Assembly: GCF_003255815.1 (NCBI RefSeq)
Contig: NC_037689.1
Span: 22,049,829-22,113,828 of the forward strand
Length of the DNA: 64,000 bases
DNA from: Theropithecus gelada
Lineage: Eukaryota; Chordata; Mammalia; Primates; Cercopithecidae
Direction of reading: 5' to 3'
Of the stretch, positions 34,899-47,892 are shown one piece after another. The notes under the pieces were generated by a model. That model searched no databases. It was not told the DNA's origin and was given only the letters and a program-made list of their open reading frames with translations. Made by a program: the position numbers and the translations under genes. Numbering within the stretch: position 1 is the stretch's first letter; each line of letters begins with the position of its first letter.

Positions 34899-36740
34899 AA
34901 ATTGAAGTATCAAAAGGAACACCTACACATCAAAAGTAAAGATACTCCATGTCTATGGATTGAAGGAATCACTACTGTTAAAATGCCCATATTACCCAAT
35001 GCAACCTACAAATCCAGTGCAATCCCTGTGAAAAAAACCAATAACATTCTTCATGAAAACAACAAACTCCTAGAATTTATATAGAACCACAAAAGACTCA
35101 AAATAGTCAAAGCTATCTGAACAAAAAGAATAAAACTGAAATAATCACATTACCTGACTTCACCTGACTTCAAATAATACTTCAGAGATATAGTAACCAA
35201 AACAGCATGGTTTTGGTTCTTTGCACCTTTGAGGAAAATGAGTTCAGTGTTCCACAAATGGAACAGAATAGAGAATCCAGAAACAAATTCACATACCTAC
35301 AGTGAACTCATTTTCCCTAAAGGTGCCAAGAACATATTCTGGGGAAAAGACAGTCCCTTCAACAAATGGTGCTGGAAAAACTAGATATCCACATGCAGAA
35401 AAATAAAATTAGACCTCTCTCATCATATACAAAAATCAAATGAAAATTATTCAATACTTAATTTAAAACCTCAACCTATGAAACTACTACAAGAATACAT
35501 TGGGAAAAATCTCTAGAACATTGGTTTGGGCAAAAATTTCTTGAGTAATGCCCCACAAGCACTGGTAACCAAAGCAAATCTGGACAAATGGGCTCATGAC
35601 AAGTTAAAAAGGTTTTGCAAAGCAAATAATACAATCAAGAAAGTGGAGAGACAACTCACAGAATGGGAGAAAATATTTCTAACTACTCATCTGACAAGGG
35701 ATTTATAACCATAAGAAGCTCTCATAACTTCATAGAAAAAAATTAATAATTTGATCAAGAAATGGGCAAAAGATTTGCATAAATGTTTCTGAAGAAAAGA
35801 CATAAAAATGGCAAACAAGCATCTGAAAATGTACTCAACATTACTGATTATTAGAGAAATGTTAATCAAAAGCACAATGAGATACCATCCAACCCCAGTA
35901 AAATGACTTACACCCAAAAGACAGGTAGTAACAAACGCTGACAAAGATATGGAGAAAAAGGAACTCTTATATACTGTTAGTGGAAATATAAATGAGTACA
36001 GTCATTGTGGAGAATAGTTTGAAGTTTCCCCAATAAAATACATGATTCAGCATGCCCACTGCTGGATATATACCCAAAAGTAAAAAAATCAGTGTATCAA
36101 AGAGTTATTTATACTCTCATATTTGTTTCAGCACTGTTCACAGCAACCAACATTTGTAGCCAACCTAAGTGTTTATCAACAGATTAATAGAAAAAGAAAA
36201 AACTGCATGTATTCACAATGGAGTACTATTCAACCATTAAAAAAAAAAATGAGATCCTGTCATTTTGCAACAACACTGATGGAACTGGAGATCATTATGT
36301 TAAGTGAGATATACCAAGAAGAGAAAGACAAACATCACATATTCTCACGTATTTGTGGGATCTGAAAATCAAAACAATTGAATTAACAGACAAAAAAAGT
36401 GAAAGGATGGTTACCAGAGGCTGGGAAGGGTACTGGGGGATGGTAGTTGGAGAGGAGTTGTGAAGGGTTAATGAGCACAAAAAAAAAAAAAAAAAATAGA
36501 AGGAAAAAGACCTACTATTTGATAGCACAACAGGTTGACTATAGTCAATAATAACTTAATTGTACATTTTAAGATAACTAAAAATATAATTTGCTTATTT
36601 GTAACACAAAAAGTAAATGCTTGAGGGGATAGGTACTCCATTTTCCATAATGTGATTTTCACACATTGCATACCTGTACCAAAACATCTAATGTGCCCCT
36701 TGAATATATGCACCTACTGTGTAGCCACAAAAATGAAGAA

Positions 36741-37599
36741 GAAAAGCACACTGACTAAATAAGTTTGCAGCTAAATTCCACTTATTTTTAAGTAATAGTC
36801 AAATCCAATATAAGTAAAAACATTCAAGAGTATTAAAAAATTCTCTCTAATATAAATTATTAACCAGAATATGTTTAATACTAATATTATAAATTTAATT
36901 CAGTAAAACTGTGGCTGCTATGTATGACTATAAATGTAAAATGCAATAAATTTATGCATCAGAAAATTATGGAAGAAAAATATTGAGGTCTTATCAAAGA
37001 TGCTAGAAAAAAATTTGATAATATTCAGTGAAAGTAACTAATTAAAAATTAAAAGTAACTCTGAAATTTAAAAATATAATCTATGTGTCAGTAAATTATA
37101 TAAGAATAATCATGTGGTCTTTTAAAAAATGCTGTTATTTGTCATAATATATAATCAATGTCATTAAAAATAAAAACAAAACCAACTGTGAATAAGATTA
37201 GCAGGAAAGTTTGTATATATTGTAAATAGTATAGAAAGAAGTATCAGGAATAGTTCAGTTAAAATGTGAAATAGTGGCCATTTGTTTTAAGAAACAGATA
37301 ATAGCAGCATTATTACCTTTGAAGCTTTAGCAAATACAAGAAGACAGAAATTACAATTACTGATATAAATATTCGTTTTAAAGAAAGGTTAAACGAACAG
37401 AAAGTAAATATTTTCTTCCAGATAGAATTCTTGTATGCTTAGAAAACTGAAGAGATGTTAGTCCAGCATAACAACTAATGAAATGTATGATTTTTATCTT
37501 TTATCAATACTTCTAATAATCAGAAATGTAAATAAGAAAATCCTCACTCACAAGAATACTTAACTCTACAAAATCTAAAATTAACTGAATTAAGGAGTA
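36741..37599. other. unassigned intergenic DNA
   Basis: Very AT-rich; no frame or named repeat. Confidence 0.45.
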
Positions 37600-40430
37600 G
37601 AGGAAACATATGAAGAATGGTATATGAAAATTATAAAACATTGATGAAAGAAATTGAAGAAAGCTGAGTGTAGTGGCGTGTGCCTGTCATCCCAGCTACT
37701 TTGGAGACTGAGGTAGGAGGATCAGGGGTTTGAGGCTGCAGTCAGCTATGACTGCACTGCACTTCAGTCTGGGTGACAGAGTGAGACTCTGTCTCCAAAA
37801 TTAAAAAAAAAAAGAAAGGAAAAAAGTCAAAGACACAAATACATGGAAAAATATCCAATGTTCATGGATTGGAAGAATTAATATTGTTAACATGACTTTA
37901 CCACCCAAAGCAATCTATAAATTAAATGCAATCTCTCCCAATATTTCAATGAAATTGTTCACAAAAAATGAAAATAGAAAAACAATTGTAAAATTCATAT
38001 GAACTAGAGAAGGCCCTGAATAACCAATATATTCTTGAGTGGGAAAAAAAAGCCTTAGCAAGAAACTCAAAGACCTTAACAGCAACGAAACAAGTAATAC
38101 CATTAAAAAGTGGGCAGATAACATGAACAGACATTTTTTAAAAGATATACAAATAGTCAACAAATATATTTTTTAAATGCTCATCATTATTCATCAGAGA
38201 AATGCAAATTAAAGCCACACTAATATATTTATCTTACACTTATCAAAATGGCTATTATTAAAAAAGACAAAAATGTAACAGATGTTGGCAACAACGCAGA
38301 GGAAATGAAAAACCTATGCACTGTTGGAAGGAATGCAATTTGCTATCCATTTCTATGAAAAACAATATGGAAGTATCTCAATGAATAGAACCACCATTTG
38401 TTCTAGCAATTCTACAACTATGTATCTTCCTAAAGGAAAAAGAAATCCTTATAACAAAAAGCTACCTGTATGTTTATCACACCATATTCACAATGGCAAA
38501 GACATAAAATCAGCCCAAGTGTCCATCAATGGATGATTGGATGGGTGGCATAGATACACAATGGAATACTATTCAGCCATAAAAATAACAAATTCATGTT
38601 TTTTTGCAGCAACAAGGATAGAACTGGAGGTCACTATCTTAAGTGAAATCATTCAGACACGGAAAGACAAATACCACATGTTTTCATTTGTGTGAGTTAA
38701 ATAATGTGTACACATGGACATAGACTGTGAAATGACAGACATTGAAGATTTGCAAGGGTGGGGATGGGAGTGGAAGATGAAAGTTACTTAATGGGTACAA
38801 GGTACATTATTTCAGTGATGGATACGCTAAAAGCCGTGATTTCACCATTACTCAGTGTGCAGGTAACACAATTACACTTGTACCTCACAAATCTACACCA
38901 ATAAAAGAGAACAAAGCCAAAGGTATTGTACTAACTAACCTGAAAATCTACTACAAAGCTGTAGTAATAATAAAAAAAGAAAAAACGTAGTTCCGTCATA
39001 AAGTCAGGCACATTGACCAATGGAACAGAACAGCAGGGTCAGAAACAAATATATCAATTACAGTCAGGTGATTTTTGACAAAGATGCCAAAAACATTCAA
39101 TGTGAGAATTAGATGAATAAAATTAGACCCACAGTTCACAGAAAAAACAAAAATCAACTCAAAATAGATTTAAAGACTTAATATAAGACCTAAAACCGTA
39201 AAAATCGCAAAAGTCAACACAGAGAAAAGCTCCTGTTCTAGGCAAAGACAAGCCCAAAAGCATAGACAACAGAAGCAAAATTGGGACAATATGATAACAT
39301 CAAGCTAAAAATCTTCTATATGGCAAACAAAACAACCAACAAAGTAAAGAAACAACTTACAGAATGGGAGAAAATATTTCCTGTTCTCTGACACAGGATT
39401 AATAACTGGTATATATAAGGAACTCAAACAAGTAAATAGCAAAAACTAAATAATCCCATTACATAGTGGGCATAAGATCTGAATAGATATTTATCAAAAG
39501 AACACATACAAATAGCCAAGAAGTATATGAAAAAAATTCTCAATATCACTAATCATCAGAGAAATGCAATTTAAACTATGTTGAGATATCATCTTATACC
39601 TATTTAAATGACTACTATAAAAATGACAATATATAAGCGCTGTTGAGAATGTGGTGGAAAGGCAACCCTTGAAACACTATTAGTGGAATTAATTGTAAGT
39701 TAGTACAGCAATTACAAAAAACAACATGGAGGTTCCTCCAAATATTAAAATTATCATATTACCCAAGTATACAACTACTGGGTATTTATGCAAAAAGTAA
39801 TAAAATCAGTATGTTCAAGTGATATCTACACTCCCATGTTCACTGAAAAATTATTTACAAGAGCCAAGACATAGCCTCAATCTAAGTGTCCATTGATGAA
39901 TGAATTGATTGTTTTAAATGTGATACATGTACACAATGGAATACTATTCATCCTTTGCCAAAATGAAATTCTGTTATTTGTGACAACATGGATGAACCTG
40001 GAGAACATTACGTTAAGTGTAATAAACTAGGCACAGAAAGACATACTGCATGATTTCACTTATATGTTGAGCGTAAAAAAGTCAAACTTACAGGAACAGA
40101 GAATAAAATGGTGTTTACCAGAGACTGTGGGACAGTGGTGTTGAGGACATGTTTGTCAAAGGATAAAATATTTCCATTATATAGGAGGAATAAGATCAAG
40201 AGATTTATTGTATGCCTTGGTGCTACAGTTAACACAATATATTGTATACTTGAAAATTGCTGAGCAAATAGATTTTAAGTGCTCTCAACACACTAGGGGT
40301 AATTCATGTGTGAAGTAATTCATATGTTAAATTGCTTGATATAGCCATTCCACAAAGTATATGTATATGAAAACATTATATTGTACACCATAAATATATA
40401 CAATTTTACTTGCCAATTAATCTACAAATT
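37600..40430 (+). mobile_element. old L1 material, rearranged or nested
   Basis: Starts with ORF2 words ('tataaaacattgatgaaag', 'catggattggaagaat'). It passes a FLAM/Alu monomer and jumps at about 38045 to ORF2 3' sequence ending in a 3' UTR at about 38906. It then resumes at about 38920 with the skipped middle ORF2 ('tctactacaaagctgtagtaa', 'caatggaacagaacag') and runs to a second 3' end at about 40420. The order fits a younger truncated L1 inserted into an older one. No open frame is long. Confidence 0.7.
37663..37815 (+). mobile_element. free left Alu monomer (FLAM-like) or Alu fragment
   Basis: One Alu-like monomer of about 150 bases ('gtggcgtgtgcctgtcatccc' to 'gactctgtctccaaaatt') with an A-rich tail, inserted in L1. 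A clean target-site duplication was not found. Confidence 0.75.
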
Positions 40431-42091
40431 TTTTTTAAATGAAAATTATAAAATCTTATCACATAGGAGTAAATAAGGGTGAGGTATGTAGGAGGAGATC
40501 ATCATAATGGAGATGGATATTTTATCCATGATATTGATTTAGAACTGCTGCAAGATGATAACTACTAAAAGGAGCCCTGACTTTTAGTTCATTTTATTCT
40601 TTTTAAAAAATTTTCTACTGAACACATATGCTACCTTAGCAGTGGACCACATCCCACAGCCATGTCCAAAAGCCACTGTCAAACAAACACAAATATAATT
40701 GTTATCTTAATTTAGGAAGTTTTAATATCATAAAAATAGAACTTCTAACAAAATTCATATATACATCTAAAACCATTTCAACTTGAATCCAAAGATTATT
40801 CTAAAGCATTTTTGCTTTGGTATTGAAAAATTATTTCAAATCTCATATGATAGAGTAAATAGCAGTAAAAGCCAATGCTATTTAAAAATTAAGAGTATAA
40901 TTGGCTTGTAACATATTAAAATATTTTAATCACCATTTTCAAATCAATGTGATATTAGCATAGATAATTAGATAAGCAAATCAAAGAAAAAAATGAATAG
41001 TTCAGAAATAGATGGGAACACTTATGAGAATTTTGCTGTATGAAAATAACTAGTTCGCACAATGAACTGATGGAAGTTTCCTAATGGAATTTTACATTAT
41101 TAAAATCAATTAAAAACCTGCCAGTCTCTGAAGAAAAACCTCTCAGCCAGAGAATTTTATTATTAGTTAGATCCAGAGACAGAATCACATATCTCTAGCA
41201 TGTTGGAGAACATCTAGAAAATATCAGAAACACAACTCCAAATGCATAGCAAAAAAAAAAAAAAAAAATCCTTCTCACAGGTCAAAGAATGCAGATGGTG
41301 AAGCTGGGGACCCTAGGTATACTTCTAATATCCAGCATACTTTTCTATGTGCTAAAGGGGAATCAAATTAAAAATTTTGCCTGAATGTTTTCTAAATTGG
41401 TAAGTATCAAAATCAGTATTTTCCTGAACCTAAGACAAAAGTCAAATATTACTATTATAGAATAAAGTACAAAAATAAAAGAAAGCAGAAAATGTATCAA
41501 AAGAGTAAATATTATACCATTATAACTTTCCTTATTACAATTTTTAAAACTTCGGAATTGAAAGCCTCACAATAATTTCTCCACACTGACAACTGCTAGA
41601 ATGCTGTTGCACTCACCAGGCTTTGCATTTTGTGACACTAAATAGATGTTCACTTTCCACTGAGGTGAGGGTAGGTAGAATTAAGACATATTTGTCACTA
41701 GAATTGCTATTCTAGAGTTAGATTGATGTTAAAATCACTAGATTAGTAAAACTTCCCTCATCTCTAGTATAAATTGAGTAAAGTAAAAGTATTTATCTGG
41801 TATCTTGTTTACCCTTGAACTTAAGAACTTTAAGAACTTAAGAGATTCAGACAGTAGTGGTAACGCAAATTCACTATTATATGAATATATATATATATTA
41901 AGATATAAAGATGTAAGATATATATGAATAAATATATACACATACATATTTGTGTGTGTGTGTGTGTGTGTGTGTATACTTTTCTAATGCCTTTCCGTGC
42001 TTTTGTTGGTTTGCAGAATCAGTCAGAAAAGATTAGCCGTTACTCACTGGAGGTGCAAATTAAGTAAGGGAGCAATTACCTTTATAATAAC
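40431..42091. other. unassigned intergenic DNA with microsatellites
   Basis: AT-rich. Contains an A run at 41251-41268, a short TA tract near 41886-41898 and a (TG)n tract at 41951-41975. No credible gene; the 69-codon frame at 41738-41947 reads a TATA-rich repeat. Confidence 0.45.
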
Positions 42092-42100
42092 AAAATTATC

Positions 42101-42377
42101 CAAACACCGCATGTTCTCACTCATAGGTGGGAACTGAACAATGAGATCACTTGGACTCGGGAAGGGGAACATCACACACCGGGGCCTATCATGGGGAGGG
42201 GGGAGGGGGGAGGGATTGCATTGGGAGTTATACCTGATGTAAATGACGAGTTGATGGGTGCTGACGAGTTGATGGGTGCAGCACAGCAACATGGCACAAG
42301 TATACATATGTAACAAACCTGCACGTTATGCACATGTACCCTAGAACTTAAAGTATAATAATAATAAAAAATTTAAA
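42101..42377 (+). mobile_element. young L1 3' end, 277 bases
   Basis: Begins CAAACACCGCATGTTCTCAC near the end of ORF2. Includes the G-rich 3' UTR tract (about 42192-42215), two copies of the 18-base unit, and an AATAATAATAAAAA tail. Perfect target-site duplication AAAATTATC at 42092-42100 and 42378-42386. Confidence 0.94.
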
Positions 42378-42386
42378 AAAATTATC

Positions 42387-44104
42387 TCTGAATTGTCTCT
42401 GCATCTTACCTTCATTATGTACACAAAAAGTCTTCTTGGGTATGAATTAAATAATAGTCGATGTTGAGGGATATCAGGAAAAAATTGTATTCTTTAACTT
42501 ATCATCCATTTGAAACTCCAAATATTGTAGCCAAGGCAAAAGCAGAATTTGGCTGAATTCTAATGTCAAAGAAAATGTCTGGAGATTCCCACTGAAAACT
42601 GAGGTTTATCTCCATGTCTAATCTTACCGTGGCTGTGAAAATGAGATAGAAAACATATTCTTACTCCTGTGATAACAACACTTATACTCTGATTATCAAA
42701 TTGAAACTCACTTGCCTCAAAAGCTTAAGTTTTGATTCTAAGGAAGACTTGTCTCACCATTCAGAGAGTTGATTACCCAATACTAATTACTAAATGCTAA
42801 CCTTGTTCTTGGGTTAATTTTTGCATGCAATATGCTGCCTGGTAATACTTTGTTTATGTATTTACTTTTCTTACCAGATTATGATCCCATTAAGATAAAA
42901 AATGAGTACACTGCAGCTCAATATATTCCTGTTAAACTGAGGAAATGAAATCGAGAATTTCATCTTCCTAGTATATGTCAAAGTGTTCTGATTAACCTGT
43001 GTTACGTAGAGATGTATTAAATGATAAAAAGATTCTTGTAGCCAAAATAAAGCAAAGGATGGCATAATATTTAAATAAAATGTGAAAATTTCCTAACATG
43101 ACAAAACAATGGATAAGAGCAAAAAATACCATTTTGTTGCTTTGAGGAATCAAAATGCAGTCCCTTGTCATAGATAAAAATATCCTCATTCAATCTACCT
43201 TGCAATTTCCTGACAGAAGGGAGTTCTGGCCATCATATCATCTAGAAATTCCACCATGTGCTTTAGTCTGTCTGCTGAAAAGGATTCAATTGATTATGAC
43301 AGATGGGCATAAAATCTGTCACAGTTCTGATGAATTGATGAGGGAAAAGCTTGACAAATGCTGAGAGACAGATTATGCCTTGATGATTATTTGTGTGAAG
43401 TCAATCATCTGCGTACTGGATACTTACTATAATCTACTAGAGGAAAATTATTATTGACTACTAATTGGCATACATTTTGCTTCCCTTTTGACTTAAAATG
43501 TCAATGATAATTTTTAGCCTGAAATGATTATATGTGGAAATACAGGAATGCATCTAATAAAATAATCAACTTTATAGTATACAATTTAAAAAATCCTATC
43601 AATATTCCAATATTTATCTCTACCTTATTAATACCAATGTTAGATGGATCTGAAATCTGAGAATATAAAAAAGTATGGCTCAAGTGTGCCTATATCCAGT
43701 CAACACTGTACTATATTTTATTATATAAATCTAAGAGCGCATCTTGACAATTGTTTCCACAAAATTCTCATTTTAAAAAATTATTTGGAAAATTGTATTT
43801 ACATACCTTTCTAATTTGTAAATTGATTTTATGAGTTAGCATAGTTAATTCCACATAAAGAGGTAATATAAAAGGACATGCAGTTTTTAAATTTTTACAG
43901 TGCATAAAGTGTACTCTATACTTTTTATTTTGCTTGGCTGATGTACTTCAGACAAGCAAAATAAAAAAGATGCCTGCATAAGGTCTGAGTCTTACACAAT
44001 TCAGTTTTGAGTTTTGATCATCCCCACATTGTGGAAAATGTGTCTCTTTTTAAAGAATCCCTAATTTCAAAATGTTCTCCTTAACATTTATTGACATAGC
44101 CAAG

Positions 44105-44106
<2 letters not shown>
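42387..44106. other. unassigned intergenic DNA
   Basis: No gene. A strong hairpin lies at 43921-43969. Small frames (64-69 codons) show no domain. Confidence 0.45.

Positions 44107-44152
<46 letters not shown>
44107..44152. repeat. (GT)n microsatellite
   Basis: About 23 uninterrupted GT units. Confidence 0.97.
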
Positions 44153-44154
<2 letters not shown>

Positions 44155-44239
44155 GGGCTTTTTTAATTTCTCCCCTTAACTTCACATGTTAAGTGATACA
44201 GAGCCAATTGCTCTCAAATTTCTCCTCGCTCTTTGCTCT

Positions 44240-44690
44240 GCCTTTTCAAGCAGAGGGCCTGGCCTTTGCTGATTAGTTTTCCTTGGCTGCAGTTTTAGCT
44301 GGCTTCCATCTTGTTTGGAGTTAATGAGAGGCACTAGCAGCAGACGATAGGGTGGTCAGAAAAGGTGAGGCCATCAACTTCAGTCTCCCTCAAATAAGTT
44401 TTCCACAGTGGTTCAGCTTCCTGGTGACAAGCTGTAGTTACAACTCTTGTGGGGTGATCCCAGCCCTTGGAATTCTAATTTTTTCTTGGTGTTAGCAACT
44501 TAGGAGATTTAGTGTTTTTCTGCTATTGCTAATCTCTGAGTATGATCAGTTTCCCCATGTATCTTCTCAGCTCTTCTATCACTTGTGTGACTAGTTCTCC
44601 ATTAAATTCCCTATGTTATAAATACTTTGAGTTATTTCTCTTTTTTCTGAGAGGATTCTGAATGACAGATATTCCAACTTAAAAAAAGTA
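44240..44690 (+). repeat. possible old interspersed repeat, family not named
   Basis: Words such as 'gcagcagacgatagggtggt', 'ggttcagcttcctggtgac' and 'ttctccattaaattccct' look like a common old mammalian repeat, but I cannot name it. Orientation is a guess. 44691-45049 shows nothing I recognise. Confidence 0.35.
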
Positions 44691-45049
44691 GTAGCAGCTA
44701 CCTTGACTGGCAGGTTGAAATGTATCTTAAGGTTACATGGTTGTAATTCAGTGCTAGAATCAAATATAAATGCATGCCATGGATGAGCATAGTAAATGTA
44801 ACTGCTCACATATCAGGTAATGGCTCTTGTAGACATTTACAAATCTGTATAGTCCTTGGTATTATATTTTACCATCACAATACTTCTGGTGTTGTAATGT
44901 ACACTCTGAATAGTTCCCTCTCAAACAGATCAAAAATTTCCATTGTAAAAGTTTTTGAAGCTCAGCCCTGACTGCCTTAAGACCATCTCATTCTTAAACC
45001 CATGAAATTTCTTTTTCACATTCTGACAAATATTAGAAATGAGAATAAA

Positions 45050-45870
45050 TCTCTTAGTTTTCTGTTGCTGCTGTGACACATTACATCAGTGGGTTTAAAA
45101 AGCTCAAATGTATTATAGTTCTGGAGATTAAAAGTCTTACTGGGTTAATATCAAAATGTTGGCAGGGCTGCATTCCTTCTGGAGGTTCTGGGGGAAAATG
45201 GATTCATCACAGTTTTCAGCTCCTAGAGACTGCCTGCATTTGTTGGCTTGTGAGGACCTTCTGTCATCAAAGTCAGCAATTGTATCTCTCTAGCCCTATG
45301 ATTCTCTCCTCCGACACCCTACTCTGATTTTGACCCTCTTGTCTCCCTCATTTAAGAATCCTTATAATTGTGGCTCAAGCCTGTAATTCCAGCACTTTGG
45401 GAGGCCGAGACGGGCGGATCACGAGGTCAGGAGATCGAGACCATCCTGGCTAACACGGTGAAACCCCGTCTCTACTAAAAAATACAAAAACCTAGCCGGG
45501 CGAGGTGGTGGGCGCCTGTAGTCCCAGCTACTCGGGAGGCTGAGGCAGGAGAATGGCGTAAACCCCGGAGGCGGAGCTTGCAGTGAGCTGAGATCTGGCC
45601 ACTGCACTCTAGCCTGGGCGACAGAGCGAGACTCCGTCTCAAAAAAAAAAAAAAAAGGAATCCTTACAATTACAAAGGGCCTATCCAGATAGGATTATGT
45701 CCTCATTTCAAGATCCTTAGATAATCATATTCATAAAATCCTTCTCTCTCTGTTTTTTGTATTCCAACAGGAATAGCAATAATGACATGTAAAACTCCTC
45801 TTACCATGTAAAGTGAAACTTACAGTTTCAAGGATTAGGACAAGAACATCCTTGGGAAGAGACATTTTTT
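45050..45870 (+). repeat. old interspersed repeat, copy 2, split by AluY
   Basis: Same family as 31805-32230 ('ttttctgttgctgctgtgac', 'ggcagggctgcattccttct', 'ggattaggacaagaacatcc'). AluY splits it at 45371-45656. The part after the Alu (45657-45870) is also present inverted at about 61118-61331. Confidence 0.6.
45371..45656 (+). mobile_element. AluY, slightly 5'-truncated
   Basis: Begins TGGCTCAAGCCTGTAATTCC and ends in a run of 16 A (45641-45656). Target-site duplication GAATCCTTATAATT / GAATCCTTACAATT at 45357-45370 and 45658-45671. The inverted copy on the right stops exactly at the end of this A run, at the 500-N gap. Confidence 0.92.
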
Positions 45871-46420
45871 CCATCAGTCACGGAATCTAAATTTATTTGA
45901 AAGCACATTACTTTTGTTGTTGTTGCTATGGGCCCTTACTAAAGATGCTTCTCGTTATTAGAGCATAAGGCAGGACTTATTTAACCCCTAAATACAACAC
46001 AATATAAAAAACAACTGTTCTTATCCTTGCTAAATAGAGACTCTAAGGCAAGAATTACGTTTTTCCAGAGTTATGATAGAACTGACAGCATGAATTTGCT
46101 CCATTATGTCTCTATTACTTGTAGTAAGATGGGATGGGCAGAAAAGAACCAAGATATCTAACTTGTTTGTGAGAATTAAAAAGTTCCTTACTTTGTATAA
46201 AGACTAGTCTTGAAGCAGGTTCTTGGGGGGCATCTTGTATTTCAGATAAAATGAAGTATCTAGTTGGTAATGTAGTCTGTTGCGGAATGCCTGCTGAGTT
46301 ACCTTTAATACTTTGATGCTGGGATATGTTAATTCTTTCAGAGTCATCCACATGTTTTAACTAAGAGAACACTGAAAATGAAGGAGGAGGTGGCCTATGT
46401 TTAAAAATTAATGGATGAGA
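45871..46420. other. unassigned DNA inside the left arm
   Basis: No gene. The 78-codon frame at 46115-46351 (minus) appears identically at 60637-60873 (plus) because of the inverted repeat; it has no domain I recognise. Confidence 0.45.
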
Positions 46421-46764
46421 TCAACTTCCAGTTTCTGGCGCACCACCTAAGAAGCTTGGAAATAAACACTTCATTCCCACAAGTAAAACGTTGAACAAGT
46501 TAAAAAATAAACTTAGATCCATTAGAAAAGTGAGGTCACAGGACAAACCAAAGCCCCCAAATTTGAAGAGATAGACAGGAGAATACAGAGAATTACAACT
46601 TAATGAAGCAAAAGCTTGTAACAAAAAAAGCTCAAAAGAAACTAGTACTGGACTAGGAGAGCCGAAACTGTAAATGCAAATTGCTGGAAGCTAACAAGGA
46701 ACAAGTCTGAGAGTTAAAATATCCAGGAAGGCCCAGACATGGAGACTGGGAATGGGGACGTGCG

Positions 46765-46767
<3 letters not shown>

Positions 46768-46810
<43 letters not shown>

Positions 46811-46850
46811 CTTTTTCTTTTTCTTTTTTTTTTTTTTTTTCTTTCTTTTT
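46768..46850. repeat. (TG)n plus T/C-rich microsatellite
   Basis: Twenty TG units, then (TTTTTC)n and a 17-base T run. The mirror copy is at 60140-60220 with the same 20 CA units but only 15 A in the homopolymer. Confidence 0.95.
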
Positions 46851-47892
46851 TTGAGTTTTAGCTCCAGGAGCTCTACTAGGTTGTCACAGTGAAGACCAGA
46901 GAGAAACATCCCCTTGTTCTTCCTGCAGGAAAGGATAACAGTAACCATGTTGAAGTAATCATGAGCATTCTGCTCTTCTTAATAAGGCTTTCCCTCAAGA
47001 GAAACTATTTTACCAGAAAATAATCTTTTGGGGTTTTATCAGATTCAAAGAGATCCAAAGGGAAAGAAAAATTTCAACTCCAGTTAGCTCTAGTTATCCT
47101 ATCCTTCTAAGTGGTGAAAAAAAATATCTGAGAAGCACTTGTGAAGTTCACAGCTCAGGAGACCAAGCCTACTAAAAGACTAAGACCTAATCATATGACT
47201 ATACAATGTTTTCCCTTCCCTAGGACTTTATCACTACACCAATAAAAGCCTATATACCAGAGTCTCTTTTACTTAATACATCATGTCCAGGTTTCAACAA
47301 AAATTACAAGGCATACTTAAAGGCCAAAACATTTTTTATGAGATGCAACAAGCATCAGAACTAACCTCAAAGATGTAAGTGATATTGGAATTATGAGACC
47401 AGATTTTTTTAAAAACTACAACTAATATGCTAAGCATTCTCATGGAAAAAGTAAATAACATGGAAGAACAAATGGATAATATAAGCAGAGAGATGAAAAT
47501 TCTAAGAAAGGATTTAAAAAAATGTTAAAGATCAAAAGCACTGTAAATAAAATAAAAATGCCTTTGATGGGCTCATCAGTAGACTTGACACAACTGAAGA
47601 AAGAACCTCATAGGATAAAAATATGTCAGTGGAAATATCCAAAACTATAAAACAAAGAAAAAACTGAAAGATATACAAGAACAGTGGAACAACTACAAAA
47701 GGTATAACATATACATAATGGGAATATCAGAAAAAGAGACAGAATTTAAAAAAAAAGAAAGATAAAACATGTTGGAAACAAGAATAACTGATAAATTCTC
47801 CAAGTAAGTGACAGCCATCAAACTACAAATTCAGGAAGTCCAGAGAACAGCAAACAGGGTAAATGCCAAAAACAAATAAACAAATAAACAAA

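Larger units (their letters stand above)
33545..36740 (+). mobile_element. old L1 (L1MA/MB age), nested by a young L1 and an Alu
   Basis: Plus-strand ORF2 from the middle RT region to the 3' end (L1-type 3' UTR ends near 36735). Readable pieces include INIDAKIFHKILAKEIQQYF at about 33820-33880, the IDAEKAVDKIQHAF piece near 34007-34050, and C-terminal pieces near 35526-35708 and 36123-36365. It is interrupted by a short L1 at 33676-33792 and an Alu at 34586-34898. Many stops and shifts. A poly-A run lies at 36479-36496 within the 3' UTR. Confidence 0.85.

Noticed and set aside
46115..46351. Duplicated 78-codon hypothetical gene (also 60637-60873)
   Set aside because: Identity of the two copies reflects the inverted repeat, not selection; no domain, no promoter or splice signals recognised.
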